Assembly (NCBI GenBank): GCA_028711675.1
Contig: JAQTRT010000176.1
Location: 1 to 6,856, forward strand
DNA length: 6,856 nt
Direction: 5' to 3'
Source: a bacterium
Lineage (GTDB): Bacteria > Spirochaetota > JAHITG01
Below are positions 5,529-6,856 of the stretch, in pieces. Numbering within the stretch: position 1 is the first letter of the stretch; the number at the start of each line of letters is the position of its first letter. A program made the translations under genes and the position numbers. Under the pieces are notes generated by a model. The model did no database searches and was not told the DNA's origin. It saw only the letters and a program-made list of their open reading frames with translations.

Positions 5529-6856
5529 TTAATTAATCACGACCAGTTTCAGTGTCTTCTTCTGGCCTTTGGAGTTGGTCACGTAACAGATATACACTCC
5601 TGGCTTCAGTGCTTCCCCTTTTTCGTTCTTCACATACCAGTTGAATCTTCCTGACTTGGAAGAGCCCTGGATATGGGATACCATGGCGCCGGTGACAGAA
5701 TATATCTTTATATCGAACTCTGGAGTCAAGTAAAAAAAGACAACGTGGTCCGGTCCTTCCGGATCATTCTTTTTAAAAGGATTGGGAGCCACCTTTACGT
5801 TATCCAGGTTATCATAGACCGGTTCAGGAGCTTCTGGAATTTCGGGAGGGGGATTGCTCGTGATCGTAACGATCCCGTAAGTAAAGGGTGATTCCTTCCA
5901 GCCCATGTCAGGCCCCGAACCCATGTAAGAATCCGAGACACCGGGGATATTGGTGGCACTGTCCACAGCCGGGCTGAAAGCCGAGGTTATGGTGAAGGAG
6001 GTAACGGTATCCAGCAGGGGGGTGTTCGTTATGTTAGCGGGACCCCAGTCGAGCCCGCTATTGGTCCTGCCCGCATAATTACCGAAAAGGAGATTATGCG
6101 ACAGGAGCACGACGCCTGTGGTGGGCGCGTCAACACCGTAATCGCCGGACGCGCTGCCGTTGGACAGGATGATGTTGTTGTACAGGGTGGCGCCGGAGGT
6201 ATTGTCAAATACCAGCCCGTCAGCCAGGCATCCGAAAACCGTGTTGTTGAAGAACCTTGTGCTCAGGCTGGACCCTCCGGCCATGAACGCGTTGGTCTCA
6301 TTTCTGTATATCAGATTACGGTAAACTATTGTGTCATCGCCGTCCAGTATCCTGATGCCTGTTTTCTGGTTCAGGCCGTACACGATGTTGGATATGATGA
6401 GATTGTTGTCCCCGGTATCGCTGTCAAGGAAGAGGCCGTACCGGTTGTTGGAATAAACGGCATTTTTCCGGAACGCGTTGGAAAAAGCGCTGCCCACGAT
6501 CCAGATGCCGTTGGTCCGGTTATGATGTATCCGGTTGGAGGATACTACGGTGTAATCGGCGTTATTGATGTAAAGGCCGTGATCCTGGTTCAGCCCCCAG
6601 ATATTGTTAAAGGAGATCATGTTATAATTGGCTGTATCCAGGTTGGAATCAATCCACAGGCCGCTCTGGTCGTTGGAATAGATCGCATTCCGGCTGATCT
6701 GGTTGCAGGCCGGACTGCCCAGAAAATGGATGCCGTTCTGCTGCTGGTGGTGTATCCGGTTATATTGAATGATATTATAATCGGCGCCGCCCAGGTCCAC
6801 GCCGTTGTCCTGGTTCATGCCCCAAATGTTGTTGGAAATGATGAAATTATTGTCGG
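5529..6856 (-). CDS. Parallel beta-helix repeat protein with FlgD-like C-terminal sorting/Ig domain, partial (5' end beyond window)
   Basis: The frame is open from the window edge to the stop at 5529. The methionine codon at 6818 is internal, because the codons before it continue the repeat (FIISNNIWG). Counting from that methionine, residues 1-220 are right-handed beta-helix coils of the NosD/Beta_helix kind, rich in N-x-I and G-x-x-x. A 73-75-residue super-repeat is visible: NNIWGxNQDxG, ADYxxxxxNRIHH, NGI, NAxYSN, GLxxDS. Residues 340-429 resemble the FlgD-type Ig fold used as a C-terminal tail on exported proteins: VKVAPNPFKKND at 341-352, IKIYSVTGAMV at 370-380, and LKPGVYICYV at 404-413, ending KLVVIN. 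A Pro/Glu linker (PPPEIPEAPEPVY) precedes it at 323-335. The protein is probably secreted or surface-bound; carbohydrate binding or lysis is typical of such coils but not shown here. The beta-helix call is secure; function is unknown. Confidence 0.85.
   Translation of the reverse strand, partial: DNNFIISNNIWGMNQDNGVDLGGADYNIIQYNRIHHQQQNGIHFLGSPACNQISRNAIYSNDQSGLWIDSNLDTANYNMISFNNIWGLNQDHGLYINNADYTVVSSNRIHHNRTNGIWIVGSAFSNAFRKNAVYSNNRYGLFLDSDTGDNNLIISNIVYGLNQKTGIRILDGDDTIVYRNLIYRNETNAFMAGGSSLSTRFFNNTVFGCLADGLVFDNTSGATLYNNIILSNGSASGDYGVDAPTTGVVLLSHNLLFGNYAGRTNSGLDWGPANITNTPLLDTVTSFTITSAFSPAVDSATNIPGVSDSYMGSGPDMGWKESPFTYGIVTITSNPPPEIPEAPEPVYDNLDNVKVAPNPFKKNDPEGPDHVVFFYLTPEFDIKIYSVTGAMVSHIQGSSKSGRFNWYVKNEKGEALKPGVYICYVTNSKGQKKTLKLVVIN

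Noticed and set aside
5673..5891. Plus-strand open frame inside the beta-helix gene
   Set aside because: It is antisense to the FlgD-like C-terminal domain and has no recognisable features.
6816..6818. Methionine at 6818 as the real start of the beta-helix protein
   Set aside because: The frame continues to the window edge and the codons before it (FIISNNIWG) match the start of the following repeat, so the gene extends beyond the window.

Overview
All genes in this window lie on the minus strand, so transcription runs from right (6856) to left (1). The two outer genes look like ordinary envelope genes of a diderm bacterium: a lipoprotein with tetratricopeptide-like helices at the left edge (cut off at base 1), and a parallel beta-helix protein with a FlgD/sorting-type C-terminal Ig-like domain at the right edge (its start lies beyond 6856). 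Both have moderate G+C. The lipobox and the C-terminal tail resembling secretion tails fit a Gram-negative-type bacterium, possibly from a poorly cultured phylum, but I cannot name the lineage from this sequence.

Between them lies an accessory, defence-like island with two modules. The promoter-distal module (612-2115) is an AbiE type IV toxin-antitoxin pair: a winged-helix AbiEi antitoxin and an AbiEii nucleotidyltransferase toxin, overlapping by 8 nt. Upstream of it is a well-formed inverted repeat (2170-2212) that is a good candidate AbiEi operator.

The second module (2314-5302) is the more unusual one. In transcription order it encodes an A+T-rich protein with an Apea-like HEPN (RxxxxH) RNase-type domain, a 45-codon ORF starting in an ATGA overlap with the HEPN stop, a TcmP-type (three-Cys-motif partner) methyltransferase-fold protein, and, 2 nt further on, a radical-SAM-like protein whose cluster motif is C-x3-C-x3-C instead of the usual C-x3-C-x2-C. 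This module is bracketed by imperfect 34-nt inverted repeats at 2281-2314 and 5401-5434. They differ at 7 positions, all transitions, with AGTTGAAA at the outer ends. The repeats suggest a discrete mobile cassette, although no transposase is encoded inside.

Working model (inference): the TcmP and radical-SAM-like proteins act together on a nucleic acid or another cellular target, and the HEPN protein supplies an RNase effector. The cassette and the neighbouring AbiE pair would have accumulated in a defence hotspot between two envelope genes. No rRNA, tRNA, CRISPR array or complete insertion sequence was seen, and no stretch longer than about 200 bases lacks a gene.
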